DNA of 52,113 nucleotides, from contig JAUJNH010000013.1 of NCBI GenBank assembly GCA_030448245.1, forward strand, positions 9,033 through 61,145, read 5' to 3'. Below are positions 40,542-48,129 of this stretch, piece after piece (the stretch's first letter is position 1; the number at the start of each line of letters is the position of its first letter). Source of the stretch: Acidimicrobiales bacterium. Its GTDB lineage: Bacteria > Actinomycetota > Acidimicrobiia > Acidimicrobiales > JAUJNH01. Under the pieces are notes generated by a model. It ran no database searches and had not been told where the DNA came from. It saw only the letters and a program-made list of their open reading frames with translations. The position numbers and the translations under genes are program-made.

Positions 40542-41395
40542 CCGGCCGGGTGGTGCTCGTCGGGGCCGGCCCGGGGGATCCCGACCTGGTGACGCTTCGG
40601 GCCGAGGCCGAGCTGGCGGCTGCAGCCATCGTCGTGAGCGATGGGACGGTCCAGCACCTGGCCCGGCGGTTCGCCTACCGGGCCGAGGTCGTGGTCGTGC
40701 CTGACGGGGTTGCCGCCGTCGCGGCCCTCCTCGCCGCGATGTCGAGCCTCGGAGGGAAGGTCGTCCGCCTCTATGCCGGCGACCCGTGGCTCCACCCCGC
40801 ACACGCCGAGGAGCTGGCCGCGCTGCAGCGGGAAGCGATCACCACCGAACCGGTCGCCGGCGTCGCCATAGAGGTGGCTGTTCCGGCGCAGGCCGGGATT
40901 GCCGTGCACGTGCGCCACCTCGCAGTGGCGTGCACGCTGGGGCCGGTCGAGGCGGTGCCACCGCCGGTCGACCCAGCCCGCACGCTCGTCGTCTCGTGCG
41001 AGGAGGGCGCGGCCGCAGCCGGGCGGCTGGTGGCGGGCGGCGGAGGACGTGACCTCCCCGCCGCCCTCTTCCCGAGTGCAGCCGGGCTGGGCGTGCTCCG
41101 AGGCTCGTTGGGCGAGCTGGCCGCCGGCACCGGCCAGGTGCAGGAGGCCGCGGGTGACGTTCTGGCGGCAGCTGACCCCGGCGCCGCCCAGGCCGGCGCT
41201 GGTCCGCCTGCTGGTCACGGTGGCCCGGCTCCAGCTGGCACGCCCGACGGCAACCCGGTCGGCCACCGGGGGCTCGGCGGTCCTGGGATCGGCGGCGCCT
41301 CGCTCCTCGTCGTCGGGGCCGTCGCTGACCCGCGACCGACCGCGGCGGCCGGCGGAGGGCGGGCATCGGCGCCGGTCCCGGGCGGACCCGGGTGA
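40538..41395 (+). CDS. divergent tetrapyrrole methylase (SUMT-like paralogue)
   Basis: This 285-residue protein starts like uroporphyrinogen-III methylase (VVLVGAGPGDPDLVTLRAEA). However, the catalytic GGDPF motif is reduced to VRLYAGDPWLHPAH, and the second motif VPGV reads VAGVAIEVAVPAQAG. The C-terminal 75 residues are Gly/Ala/Pro-rich and may be disordered. Its place between cobM and cbiD argues for a role in corrin synthesis, perhaps as a non-catalytic partner or a methylase with changed specificity. A canonical CobA is encoded further along (45842). No precorrin-6A reductase (CobK/CbiJ) was seen in the window. Confidence 0.7.
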   Translation: MTGRVVLVGAGPGDPDLVTLRAEAELAAAAIVVSDGTVQHLARRFAYRAEVVVVPDGVAAVAALLAAMSSLGGKVVRLYAGDPWLHPAHAEELAALQREAITTEPVAGVAIEVAVPAQAGIAVHVRHLAVACTLGPVEAVPPPVDPARTLVVSCEEGAAAAGRLVAGGGGRDLPAALFPSAAGLGVLRGSLGELAAGTGQVQEAAGDVLAAADPGAAQAGAGPPAGHGGPAPAGTPDGNPVGHRGLGGPGIGGASLLVVGAVADPRPTAAAGGGRASAPVPGGPG

Positions 41396-42477
41396 TGGCG
41401 GGGACCGTCGAGCCGCCGCTGGCCCCCGAGGTGGCAGCCGCCGGTGGGCTCCGGACGGGCTGGACCACCGGGACCTGCGCCGCCGCGGCCGCCAAGGCCG
41501 CGCTCGTCGGACTGGCAGCCGGTGTGGCGCCGGTCGAGGTGGAGGTAGGCCTGCCGGGCGGTCGCCGGGTCAGGTTCCCCGTCGAGGCCGAGGCCCCCAA
41601 CCGGTGCGTGGTGGTGAAGGACGCCGGCGACGACCCGGACTGCACCGACGGCGCCCGGATGACCGCCGAGGTGACCTGGGCCGCGGCCCCGCTGCTGCGG
41701 GCCGGGGACGGCATCGGGGTGGTCACCCAGCCGGGGCTGGGGCTCGCCGTGGGAGAGCCGTCGATCACCTCCGTGCCCCGCCGGATGATCGCCGCCGCCC
41801 TGGCCGAGGTCGACGCGCGACCGGTCGCCGTCACGTTCTCGGTCCCCGGCGGCCAGGCCATGGCAGCCAAGACGTCGAACGCCCGGCTCGGGATCGTGGG
41901 TGGGATCTCGATCCTCGGGACGACCGGGGTGGTGAAGCCCTTCTCGACCGCGGCCTACCGGGCGTCGGTGGTGCAGCAGATCGACGTCGCCGCCGCCCAG
42001 GGCGCCGAGGTGATCGTGCTCTGCACCGGCACCCGCTCCGACGCCTTCGCCCAGAGGGCGCTGCCCCACCTGCCGGCGGTCTGCTTCGTCGAGGTCGGTG
42101 ACTTCACCGGCATCGCCCTGCGCCGTGCCGCCCGCGAGGGCTTCCGGCGGGTCGTGTGGGTGGGCATGGTCGGCAAGATCACCAAGCTGGCGGCCGGCGT
42201 GATGATGACCCACTTCCGGCGCAGCGCGGTCGACACCGAGCTCCTCGCCGGGGTGGCCCGCGAGGCCGGGGCACCGGCCGAGGTGGTGGCGGCGGCCACC
42301 GAGACCAACACGGCCCGCCACTTCTACGAGGCGTGCGCGGCGGCCGGTGCGACCGAGCCGCTGCGGGTCCTGTGCCGGAGGGCGGCGGCCGCGTGCCGGG
42401 CCCATGTCGACGGCGCGCTCGAGGTCGAGGTCGTCTGCGTCGACTTCGACGGGACGGTCGAGGTGGCCCGTGGCTGA
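41395..42477 (+). CDS. cbiD: CbiD, cobalt-precorrin-5B C1-methyltransferase
   Basis: This 360-residue enzyme methylates C1 in the anaerobic (early cobalt insertion) route. Typical features are LRTGWTTGTCAAAAAKAAL near residue 20, VVVKDAGDDPDCTDGARMTA near 78, and GIVGGISILGTTGVVKPFS near 165. ATG at 41395 shares a base with the upstream stop; a GTG at 41392 is also possible. Its presence, with CbiX, indicates the anaerobic-type pathway although several neighbours carry aerobic-style names. Confidence 0.95.
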   Translation: MAGTVEPPLAPEVAAAGGLRTGWTTGTCAAAAAKAALVGLAAGVAPVEVEVGLPGGRRVRFPVEAEAPNRCVVVKDAGDDPDCTDGARMTAEVTWAAAPLLRAGDGIGVVTQPGLGLAVGEPSITSVPRRMIAAALAEVDARPVAVTFSVPGGQAMAAKTSNARLGIVGGISILGTTGVVKPFSTAAYRASVVQQIDVAAAQGAEVIVLCTGTRSDAFAQRALPHLPAVCFVEVGDFTGIALRRAAREGFRRVVWVGMVGKITKLAAGVMMTHFRRSAVDTELLAGVAREAGAPAEVVAAATETNTARHFYEACAAAGATEPLRVLCRRAAAACRAHVDGALEVEVVCVDFDGTVEVARG

Positions 42478-44989
42478 GGGCGCCGTGGTCGACGTCGTGG
42501 GGCTCCTGGGCGGGCGACCGGTGGGGGCGGCGGCCGAGGACGCCGTGCGGCGGGCCACGCTCGTGGCCGGCGGTTCCGACCAGCTGGCCGGCGTGGCCGA
42601 CCTGGTGGCGCCGGGAGCCCGGACGGTCGTCGTCGGTGCCGGCCTCGGCGCCCTCGACGAGGTCGCAGCATCGCGGGGGCCGACCTGCGTGCTGGCCTCG
42701 GGCGACCCCGGCTGCTTCGGGATCCTCCGGCCGCTGGCCGCCCGCATCGGCGCCGACCGGATCGAGGTCCACCCGGCACCGTCGTCGGTGAGCCTGGCCT
42801 TCGCCCGGCTCGGCCTGCCGTGGGACCACGCCGCCGTCAGCTCGTGCCACCGCGGGGATGCGGCGCGGGCGGCGGCAGAGGTGGCCGGCCGTCCGAGGGC
42901 CGCCGTCCTGTGCGGGCCCGACGCTCCGCCCGAGGCCGTGGGAGCCGCCCTGCTGGCGCTGGGCGCGTCGCACCGGCTGGTGGCCGTCGCCACCCGCCTG
43001 GGCGAGCCGGGCGAGAACGTGCAGCGCTGCCCCGACGTGGCCTCGCTGGCCGCCGGAAGGTTCGACCCCCGCTCGGTCGTCGTCCTCGCCCACCCGGCGC
43101 CGGGCCCGGACCGCCCCGCGGCGCGCCTCTCGTCACGTCCCGTCGCAGCCTTCGCCCACCGGGCGTCGATGATCACCAAGCCTGAGGTCCGCTCGGTCGT
43201 GCTCGGCAAGCTCGACCTGCCGAGCCACGGCGTGCTGTGGGACGTCGGCGCCGGGAGCGGGAGCGTGGGCATCGAGGCGGCGCTGGCCGCCCCGGGGCTG
43301 CGGGTCGTCGCCGTGGAGCGCCGGGCCGACGACGCCGCCCGGGTGCTGGCCAACGCCGCCGCCCTCGGTGCTGTCGTCGAGGTGATCGAGGGGGCCGCCC
43401 CCGACATCCTCACGTCGCTGCCGGCCCCGGACCGGGTGTTCGTGGGCGGCGGCGGCCTGGACGTGCTCGACGCCTGCCGCACCGCCCTTCGGCCCGGCGG
43501 TCGGCTGGTGGCCACCTTCGCCGCCGTCGACCGGGCCGCCGAGGCCCACCGCCGCCTCGGCTCCCTCGTCCAGGTGGCGGTTGACCGGGCCGAGACCCTG
43601 CCCGACGGCGGGGTCCGGTTCGTGGCCGACAACCCCGTCTTCGTGGCCTGGGGCGACCGCGCCGCCGAGGCTGGGCCGCCCACCGGTCGCATCGCCGTCG
43701 GCGTCGGCTGCTCGTCGACCGCCACCGCCGACGAGGTCACCGCCGTCGTCGCCGGGGCCCTGGCTGCCACCGGCTCAGCCACCGAAGCGGCCGGCGCCGG
43801 CGCCGACGCCCTCGACGACCTGGTCGTCGCCACGATCGACCGGCGCGGCGACCATCCGGCGGTGCTGGCCGTGGCCGAGGGCCGGCCGCTGGTCGTCTTC
43901 CCGCCGTCGCTGCTCGGCGTGGTCGACGTCCCGGAGCCCAGCGAAGCGGTCGAGGCCTTCGTCGGCACGGCGAGCGTGGCCGAGGCGGCTGCCCTCCTGG
44001 CGGCCGGACCCGGGGCCCGGCTGGCGGTGGGCAAGCAGCGCGGCCCGACGGCGACGGCTGCGGTGGCCGTGGGAGGACGTGGGCCCCAGGGAGGCCGGGT
44101 GCAGATCGTGGGCCTCGGTCCGGGCCACCCGCGGCACTGCACGCCGGCCGCCGCCGCCGCCGTGCGCGCCGCCGACGCCGTGCTGGGGTACGGGCCGTAC
44201 GTCGACGCCGCCGCCGCCCTGCTCGGGCCCGAGCAGCTGGTCGTGCGGTCGCCCATGGGGGCCGAGGCCGAGCGTGCCTCGGCCGCCCTGGCCCTGGCCC
44301 GGGCCGGCTGGAGGGTCGCCGTGGTGTCGTCGGGGGACCCCGGGGTGTTCGCCATGGCGTCGGTCACCCTCGAGCTGGCCGCCGAGCCTGGGCCCGAGCG
44401 GCCCCTCGGAGCGGGAGGAACCGGGCCCGAGCGGCCCCTCGGAGCGGGAGGAACCGGGCCCGAGCGGCCCCTCGGAGCGGGAGGAACTGGGCCCGAGCGG
44501 CCCCTCGGAGCGGGAGGAACTGGGCCCGAGCGGCCCCACGCACCCGGGTTCCCCGTCGAGGTGGTGCCTGGCGTCACCGCGTCCAGCGCCGCCGCTGCCG
44601 CGGCTGGGGCGCCGCTGGCCGGGCCGCACGCCGTGCTCACCCTGTCCGACCTCCTCCTGCCGTGGGCGAGCATCGAGGCGCAGCTGCGGGCGGCGGCGGC
44701 GGCGGGGCTGGCGCTGGCCCTGTACAACCCGCGCTCGGCCGGTCGCCCCGACCACCTGGCCCGGGCCCGGGCCGTCCTGCTGGAGGAGCTCGACCCTGCC
44801 ACCCCGGTGGCCGTCGTCACCGCCGCCTCCGAGGCCGAGGAGCGGGTCGACCTCACCACCCTCGGCGGCCTCGACCCGACCGTGGCCGGGATGCGGTCGC
44901 TGGTCCTGGTCGGCACGGCCGACACCGTCGTCGCCGGCGGCCGCCTGGTCACCCGACGGCACCACCCGCGGCCCGAGCGGGCCCGATGA
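42470..44989 (+). CDS. multifunctional cobalamin enzyme: CobL (CbiE-CbiT) + CbiG C-terminal domain + CobJ/CbiH
   Basis: This is an 839-residue fusion. Residues about 1-215 are CbiE-like methylase (TCVLASGDPGCFGILRPLAA). Residues about 225-400 are CbiT methyltransferase/decarboxylase (ITKPEVRSVVLGKLDLPSHG; LWDVGAGSGSVGIEAAL). Residues about 404-530 match the CbiG C-terminal/CobE domain (RIAVGVGCSSTATADEVTAV). Residues about 542-835 are CobJ/CbiH C17-methyltransferase (VQIVGLGPGHPRHCTPAA; VLGYGPYVDAAAAL; VVSSGDPGVFAMAS; VEVVPGVTASSAAAAAAGAP). The CbiG N-terminal domain is absent. A 33-bp tandem repeat interrupts the CobJ part at residues 641-690. The GTG start overlaps cbiD by 8 bp, and the stop overlaps the ferredoxin ATG by 4 bp. 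Confidence 0.9.
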   Translation: MAEGAVVDVVGLLGGRPVGAAAEDAVRRATLVAGGSDQLAGVADLVAPGARTVVVGAGLGALDEVAASRGPTCVLASGDPGCFGILRPLAARIGADRIEVHPAPSSVSLAFARLGLPWDHAAVSSCHRGDAARAAAEVAGRPRAAVLCGPDAPPEAVGAALLALGASHRLVAVATRLGEPGENVQRCPDVASLAAGRFDPRSVVVLAHPAPGPDRPAARLSSRPVAAFAHRASMITKPEVRSVVLGKLDLPSHGVLWDVGAGSGSVGIEAALAAPGLRVVAVERRADDAARVLANAAALGAVVEVIEGAAPDILTSLPAPDRVFVGGGGLDVLDACRTALRPGGRLVATFAAVDRAAEAHRRLGSLVQVAVDRAETLPDGGVRFVADNPVFVAWGDRAAEAGPPTGRIAVGVGCSSTATADEVTAVVAGALAATGSATEAAGAGADALDDLVVATIDRRGDHPAVLAVAEGRPLVVFPPSLLGVVDVPEPSEAVEAFVGTASVAEAAALLAAGPGARLAVGKQRGPTATAAVAVGGRGPQGGRVQIVGLGPGHPRHCTPAAAAAVRAADAVLGYGPYVDAAAALLGPEQLVVRSPMGAEAERASAALALARAGWRVAVVSSGDPGVFAMASVTLELAAEPGPERPLGAGGTGPERPLGAGGTGPERPLGAGGTGPERPLGAGGTGPERPHAPGFPVEVVPGVTASSAAAAAAGAPLAGPHAVLTLSDLLLPWASIEAQLRAAAAAGLALALYNPRSAGRPDHLARARAVLLEELDPATPVAVVTAASEAEERVDLTTLGGLDPTVAGMRSLVLVGTADTVVAGGRLVTRRHHPRPERAR
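44390..44538 (+). repeat. in-frame 33-bp tandem repeat inside the CobJ domain
   Basis: Four full 33-bp units (44390-44422, 44423-44455, 44456-44488, 44489-44521) and a 17-bp partial unit encode GPERPLGAGGT four times, then GPERPH. Units 1-2 end in ACC and units 3-4 in ACT, both Thr; otherwise they are identical. The insertion falls between the ELAAEP segment and VEVVPGVTA, probably a surface loop. Confidence 0.95.
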
Positions 44990-45198
44990 CCCGGCCCGGG
45001 ATCGCCCCCGCAGCTGCCGGCCCGGAATCGGTCCGCATCACCGCGGCGTGCACGGCCTGCGGGGCGTGCCTGGCGACCTGCCCGGAGCACGCCCTGCGCC
45101 GGGCCCCCAAGCGGCCGACGGTAGACCTCGCCGCCTGCACGGCGTGCTGGGCCTGCATCGAGATCTGCCCGGCCGGAGCGATCGTGGAGCTGCGGTGA
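44986..45198 (+). CDS. 2[4Fe-4S] ferredoxin-like protein
   Basis: This 70-residue protein has two 4Fe-4S motifs, CTACGACLATCPEHALR and CTACWACIEICPAGAIVE, as in bacterial dicluster ferredoxins. ATG overlaps the upstream stop (ATGA), and its own stop overlaps the cobH GTG (GTGA). Encoded in the middle of the corrin operon, it may deliver electrons to a reductive step in ring contraction or ring reduction. The precise partner is unknown. Confidence 0.9.
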   Translation: MTRPGIAPAAAGPESVRITAACTACGACLATCPEHALRRAPKRPTVDLAACTACWACIEICPAGAIVELR

Positions 45199-45845
45199 TC
45201 CCCGTCCACCCGATCGAGGCCGAGAGCTACCGCATCCTGGCCGAGCGGGTCGACCTCGACCGCTGGCCACCGCTCTCCCGGGCGGTCGTGGCGCGGGTGA
45301 TCCACGCGGCCGCCGACGTCGGCTACGCCGAGACCCTGGTCGTCGACGAGCCGGCCTGCGCGGCGGGGCTGGCCGCTCTCGAGGCGGGGGCGCCCATCGT
45401 CGCCGATGTCGAGATGGTCGCCGTCGCCACCCGCCGGTGCGGCACCCGCTGCCTGCTGGACGAGGGCCGGGCCCTGCAGCCCAGCCTCAGGCAGGCCGAG
45501 CCCGGCCTCACCGCGACGGCGGCGGCGATGCGGGTGGCCGCCGAGCGATGGCCGCAAGGGGCCGTCGTGGTCGTGGGGAACGCACCCACCGCGCTGGCCG
45601 AGGTGGTGGCGCTCGCCGCCGCCGGCCGGTTCGCCCCGGCGCTGGTGATCGGGCTGCCCGTCGGCTTCGTCGGCGCCGCCGACGCCAAGGCGGCCCTCCG
45701 CGCCTCGGGGCTGCCGTCGGTGTCGAACGTCGGCGAGCGCGGCGGCAGCGCCGTCGCCGCCGCCGCCCTCAACGCCCTGTGGCGCCTGCGACGAGCCGAG
45801 GCAACGCCCACAGCCGAGTCACCACCGGCGGAGCCCGCCCGATGA
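45195..45845 (+). CDS. cobH: precorrin-8X methylmutase (CobH/CbiC)
   Basis: This 216-residue enzyme moves the C11 methyl group to C12 to give hydrogenobyrinate or cobyrinate. Typical segments are HPIEAESYRILAERVDLDRW, the catalytic-His region VVARVIHAAADVGYAETL, and VVVVGNAPTALAEVVALAAA, followed later by GLPVGFVGAADAKAAL. The GTG start overlaps the ferredoxin stop; its TGA overlaps the cobA ATG. Confidence 0.95.
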   Translation: MIPVHPIEAESYRILAERVDLDRWPPLSRAVVARVIHAAADVGYAETLVVDEPACAAGLAALEAGAPIVADVEMVAVATRRCGTRCLLDEGRALQPSLRQAEPGLTATAAAMRVAAERWPQGAVVVVGNAPTALAEVVALAAAGRFAPALVIGLPVGFVGAADAKAALRASGLPSVSNVGERGGSAVAAAALNALWRLRRAEATPTAESPPAEPAR

Positions 45846-46552
45846 CCGCGCTCGTCCACCTCGTCGGCGCCGGCCCCGGCGACCCGCTGCTGCTGACGCG
45901 GCGGGCCGCCCGGCTCCTGGCCGAGGCCGACGTCGTCGTCCTCGACCGTCGCTCGCTCGACGCCGTGGCCGCCCTTGCGCCTGCGGCCGCCGAGCGTTGC
46001 TACGTGGGGCGCAGCGCCGACGGGGCCCCGTGGTCGACCGAGCGCATCGTCGACCTCCTCGCCGAGCGCGCCGCCGCCGGGATGCACGTGGTTCGGCTGA
46101 AGGGCGGCGACCCGTTCATCTGCTCGCGTGGGGGCGAGGAGCGCCTCGCCCTGGTCGAGCGGGGCGTGGCCTGCGCCGTGGTGCCGGGCGTGTCGGCGGC
46201 CACCGCCGCGCCGCTGGCCGGGGGACTGACCAGAGGGCGGACCGTCACGATCGTGGCCGGCAACGACGACCCCTGCTATCCCGACCTCGACCTGGCCCGG
46301 CTGGCCGACCCTTCGGCCTCGCTCGTGATCCTGACCGGCCGGGCCCGGCAGGGCCTGTTCGCCCGCACCCTCGTCGCCGCCGGATCGGACCCGTCCACGC
46401 CAGCGGCCGTCGTCCACGCCGCCACCACGCCCTCCCAGCGCACGGTCGCCACCACCCTGGCCGAGCTGGCCACCTGCCGCCTCCCGCCGCCGGCCACCGT
46501 CGTCATCGGTCCTGCGGTGGCGCCAGAGGGGGGTCCGGTTGCACATCCCTGA
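45842..46552 (+). CDS. cobA: uroporphyrinogen-III C-methyltransferase
   Basis: This 236-residue SUMT makes precorrin-2 from uroporphyrinogen III. The N-terminus VHLVGAGPGDPLLLTRRAAR, the catalytic VVRLKGGDPFICSRGGEERL and VVPGVSAATAAPLAGGLTRG are complete, in contrast to the paralogue at 40538. There is no HemD or CysG extension. The ATG overlaps cobH (ATGA), and its last 14 bp overlap cbiM. Confidence 0.93.
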   Translation: MTALVHLVGAGPGDPLLLTRRAARLLAEADVVVLDRRSLDAVAALAPAAAERCYVGRSADGAPWSTERIVDLLAERAAAGMHVVRLKGGDPFICSRGGEERLALVERGVACAVVPGVSAATAAPLAGGLTRGRTVTIVAGNDDPCYPDLDLARLADPSASLVILTGRARQGLFARTLVAAGSDPSTPAAVVHAATTPSQRTVATTLAELATCRLPPPATVVIGPAVAPEGGPVAHP

Positions 46553-47216
46553 CGGCTGGGTCGACCTTCCCACCTCGGCTGGCGCGGGGGCCGCCGCCGC
46601 AGCAGCCGTGGCCGTGGCCGGCCGGCGGACCGCGGCCCGGCTGAAGGAGCGGGCCACGACCCTGCCGGCGGTGCTCGCCGCCTACCTGCTCGTGGCGCAG
46701 CTGCCGGCGCTGCCCCTGGGGGTCGGGACCAGCGCCCACCTCGTCGGCACCGGCCTGGCGACGGCGCTCGTCGGCCCGTCGATCGCCATCGTGTGCGTCA
46801 CGTCGGTGGTCGTCGTTCAGGCGCTCGTGCTGGCCGACGGGGGGGTCACCGCCATCGGGCTGAACCTGCTGGCCAACGGCGTGGTACCGGCCCTGGTGGC
46901 GGCCGCGGTGCTGGGGGTGGGCCGAAGATGGGCGGCCGCCGCCAGCCGGGTGCACGCCACCGCCGGTGTCGCCGCTGCCCTGGCCACCATGGCCGCGGCC
47001 GCCACCACCGCAGCCGAGCTGGCCGCCGGCGGCACCGACGTCATCCCGGCCGGAACCGTCGCCGCCGTCGTCGGCGGTGCCCACGTCGTCGTCGCCGTCG
47101 GCGAGGGCCTGCTGACGGCGGCCGTCATCGGCGTCGTGGCCCGGCTCCGGCCCGACCTCGTGCCCCGCCGCCCCGGCCGCCGTCCCGACGCTCTGACCGG
47201 ACCCGCGGCCTCATGA
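46539..47216 (+). CDS. cbiM: CbiM, cobalt ECF transporter S component
   Basis: This 225-residue membrane protein begins with the metal-binding signature HIPDGW, where the N-terminal Met and the His at position 2 coordinate Co2+. It starts with TTG at 46539 (TTG CAC ATC CCT), supported by an AGAGGGGG SD and by the invariant motif. About six helices follow (LVGTGLATALVGPSIAIVCV; GLNLLANGVVPALVAAAVLG). No classical CbiN gene follows. It works with CbiQ and the CbiO domain encoded downstream. Confidence 0.92.
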   Translation: MHIPDGWVDLPTSAGAGAAAAAAVAVAGRRTAARLKERATTLPAVLAAYLLVAQLPALPLGVGTSAHLVGTGLATALVGPSIAIVCVTSVVVVQALVLADGGVTAIGLNLLANGVVPALVAAAVLGVGRRWAAAASRVHATAGVAAALATMAAAATTAAELAAGGTDVIPAGTVAAVVGGAHVVVAVGEGLLTAAVIGVVARLRPDLVPRRPGRRPDALTGPAAS

Positions 47217-47314
47217 CCGGCTCGATCGCCCGCTCCGGGTCGCCCCGCCACCAGCCATGCGCCTCAGTGGTGGCCACGGTCCCGGCGGCTGTCCGGCGGG
47301 AGCCCGGGCCGTGA
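47213..47314 (+). CDS. candidate 33-residue ORF between cbiM and cbiQ
   Basis: ATG at 47213 overlaps the cbiM stop (ATGA) and its TGA at 47312 overlaps the cbiQ GTG (GTGA). The product (MTGSIARSGSPRHQPCASVV onward) has no membrane helix, so it is not a CbiN, although it sits in the place of cbiN. It may be a coupling ORF or a chance frame. Confidence 0.3.
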   Translation: MTGSIARSGSPRHQPCASVVATVPAAVRREPGP

Positions 47315-48081
47315 GCGCCGCCCACGGGAGGGCAGTCCGGGTGGGCGAGCGGGTCGTCGGACCGTTGGACCGGGCGGCCCCCGAGGCCAAGCTGGTCGGG
47401 CTCCTCGGCTTCCTGCTGGTCACGGCCGTCACCCCGGCCCGGCAGCCGGGCGTCCTGGCCCTCCAGGGTGCCCTGGCGCTGCTGGTGGCCGCGGTGGCGT
47501 CGGTCGAGGCCAGGGTCGTGCTGCGCCGGCTGGTGCTGGACGCCCCGATCCTCGTCCTCGCCGTCACGTACGCCATCGCCGGCCACGGCCCCCGCACGTC
47601 GGTGCTGGGCATGTCGCTCTCGGCCCCCGGCCTGCAGGTGGGGCTGGCCGTGCTGGCCAAGGCGACCATCGGGATCGTCGCCGTCTCGGCGCTGTCGGCG
47701 ACCACCCCGGTCAGCGAGGTGGTGGTCGGCATGCGGCGCCTGCGCCTGCCCGGCTGGTTCTGTGACCTGGTCGCCCTGTCGGCCCGCCAGACCGCGGTGC
47801 TGGGCGATGACCTCGAGCGCCTCCGGCTGGCTGTCGCGGTGCGGTGCGGCGGCAGGGGCCGGCGGGCCCAGTGGTCCGGGCTGGCGCGGGCGCTCGGCGC
47901 CTCGTTCGTCCGGGCCACCGAGCGGGTGGACCGGCTGCAGGTGGCCGCACACGCCCGCGGGGGCACGGCGCTCGGGTCGATGGTCGTCCCGGGCCCGGCC
48001 GTCGCCGCTGCCACCGCCTCCACCTGGGCGCTGGCGGCCCTGCCCGCGGCCGCGGCGCTCACCGCCCGGCTGGCCCTGTGA
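47311..48081 (+). CDS. cbiQ: CbiQ, ECF transporter T component
   Basis: This 256-residue transmembrane coupling protein of the cobalt ECF transporter has helices VGLLGFLLVTAVTPARQPG, QGALALLVAAVASVEARVV and others, plus a cytoplasmic Ala-Arg-type coupling helix region (AVAVRCGGRGRRAQWSGLAR) and AAHARGG near the C-terminus that contact the ATPase. GTG at 47311 overlaps the short upstream ORF. Confidence 0.88.
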   Translation: MSAAHGRAVRVGERVVGPLDRAAPEAKLVGLLGFLLVTAVTPARQPGVLALQGALALLVAAVASVEARVVLRRLVLDAPILVLAVTYAIAGHGPRTSVLGMSLSAPGLQVGLAVLAKATIGIVAVSALSATTPVSEVVVGMRRLRLPGWFCDLVALSARQTAVLGDDLERLRLAVAVRCGGRGRRAQWSGLARALGASFVRATERVDRLQVAAHARGGTALGSMVVPGPAVAAATASTWALAALPAAAALTARLAL

Positions 48082-48129
48082 CGCCGGTGGCCGCGCGCCC
48101 TCCCGCCCGCCCGCCGGCACGACCAGACC

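Noticed and set aside
41215..45270. 1351-codon minus-strand open frame across the cobalamin operon
   Set aside because: Low-complexity Ser/Arg/Thr/Pro product opposite well-recognised genes; a GC-driven shadow.
47213..47314. CbiN cobalt transporter subunit
   Set aside because: The short product has no transmembrane helix, while CbiN has two; it is kept only as a candidate ORF.
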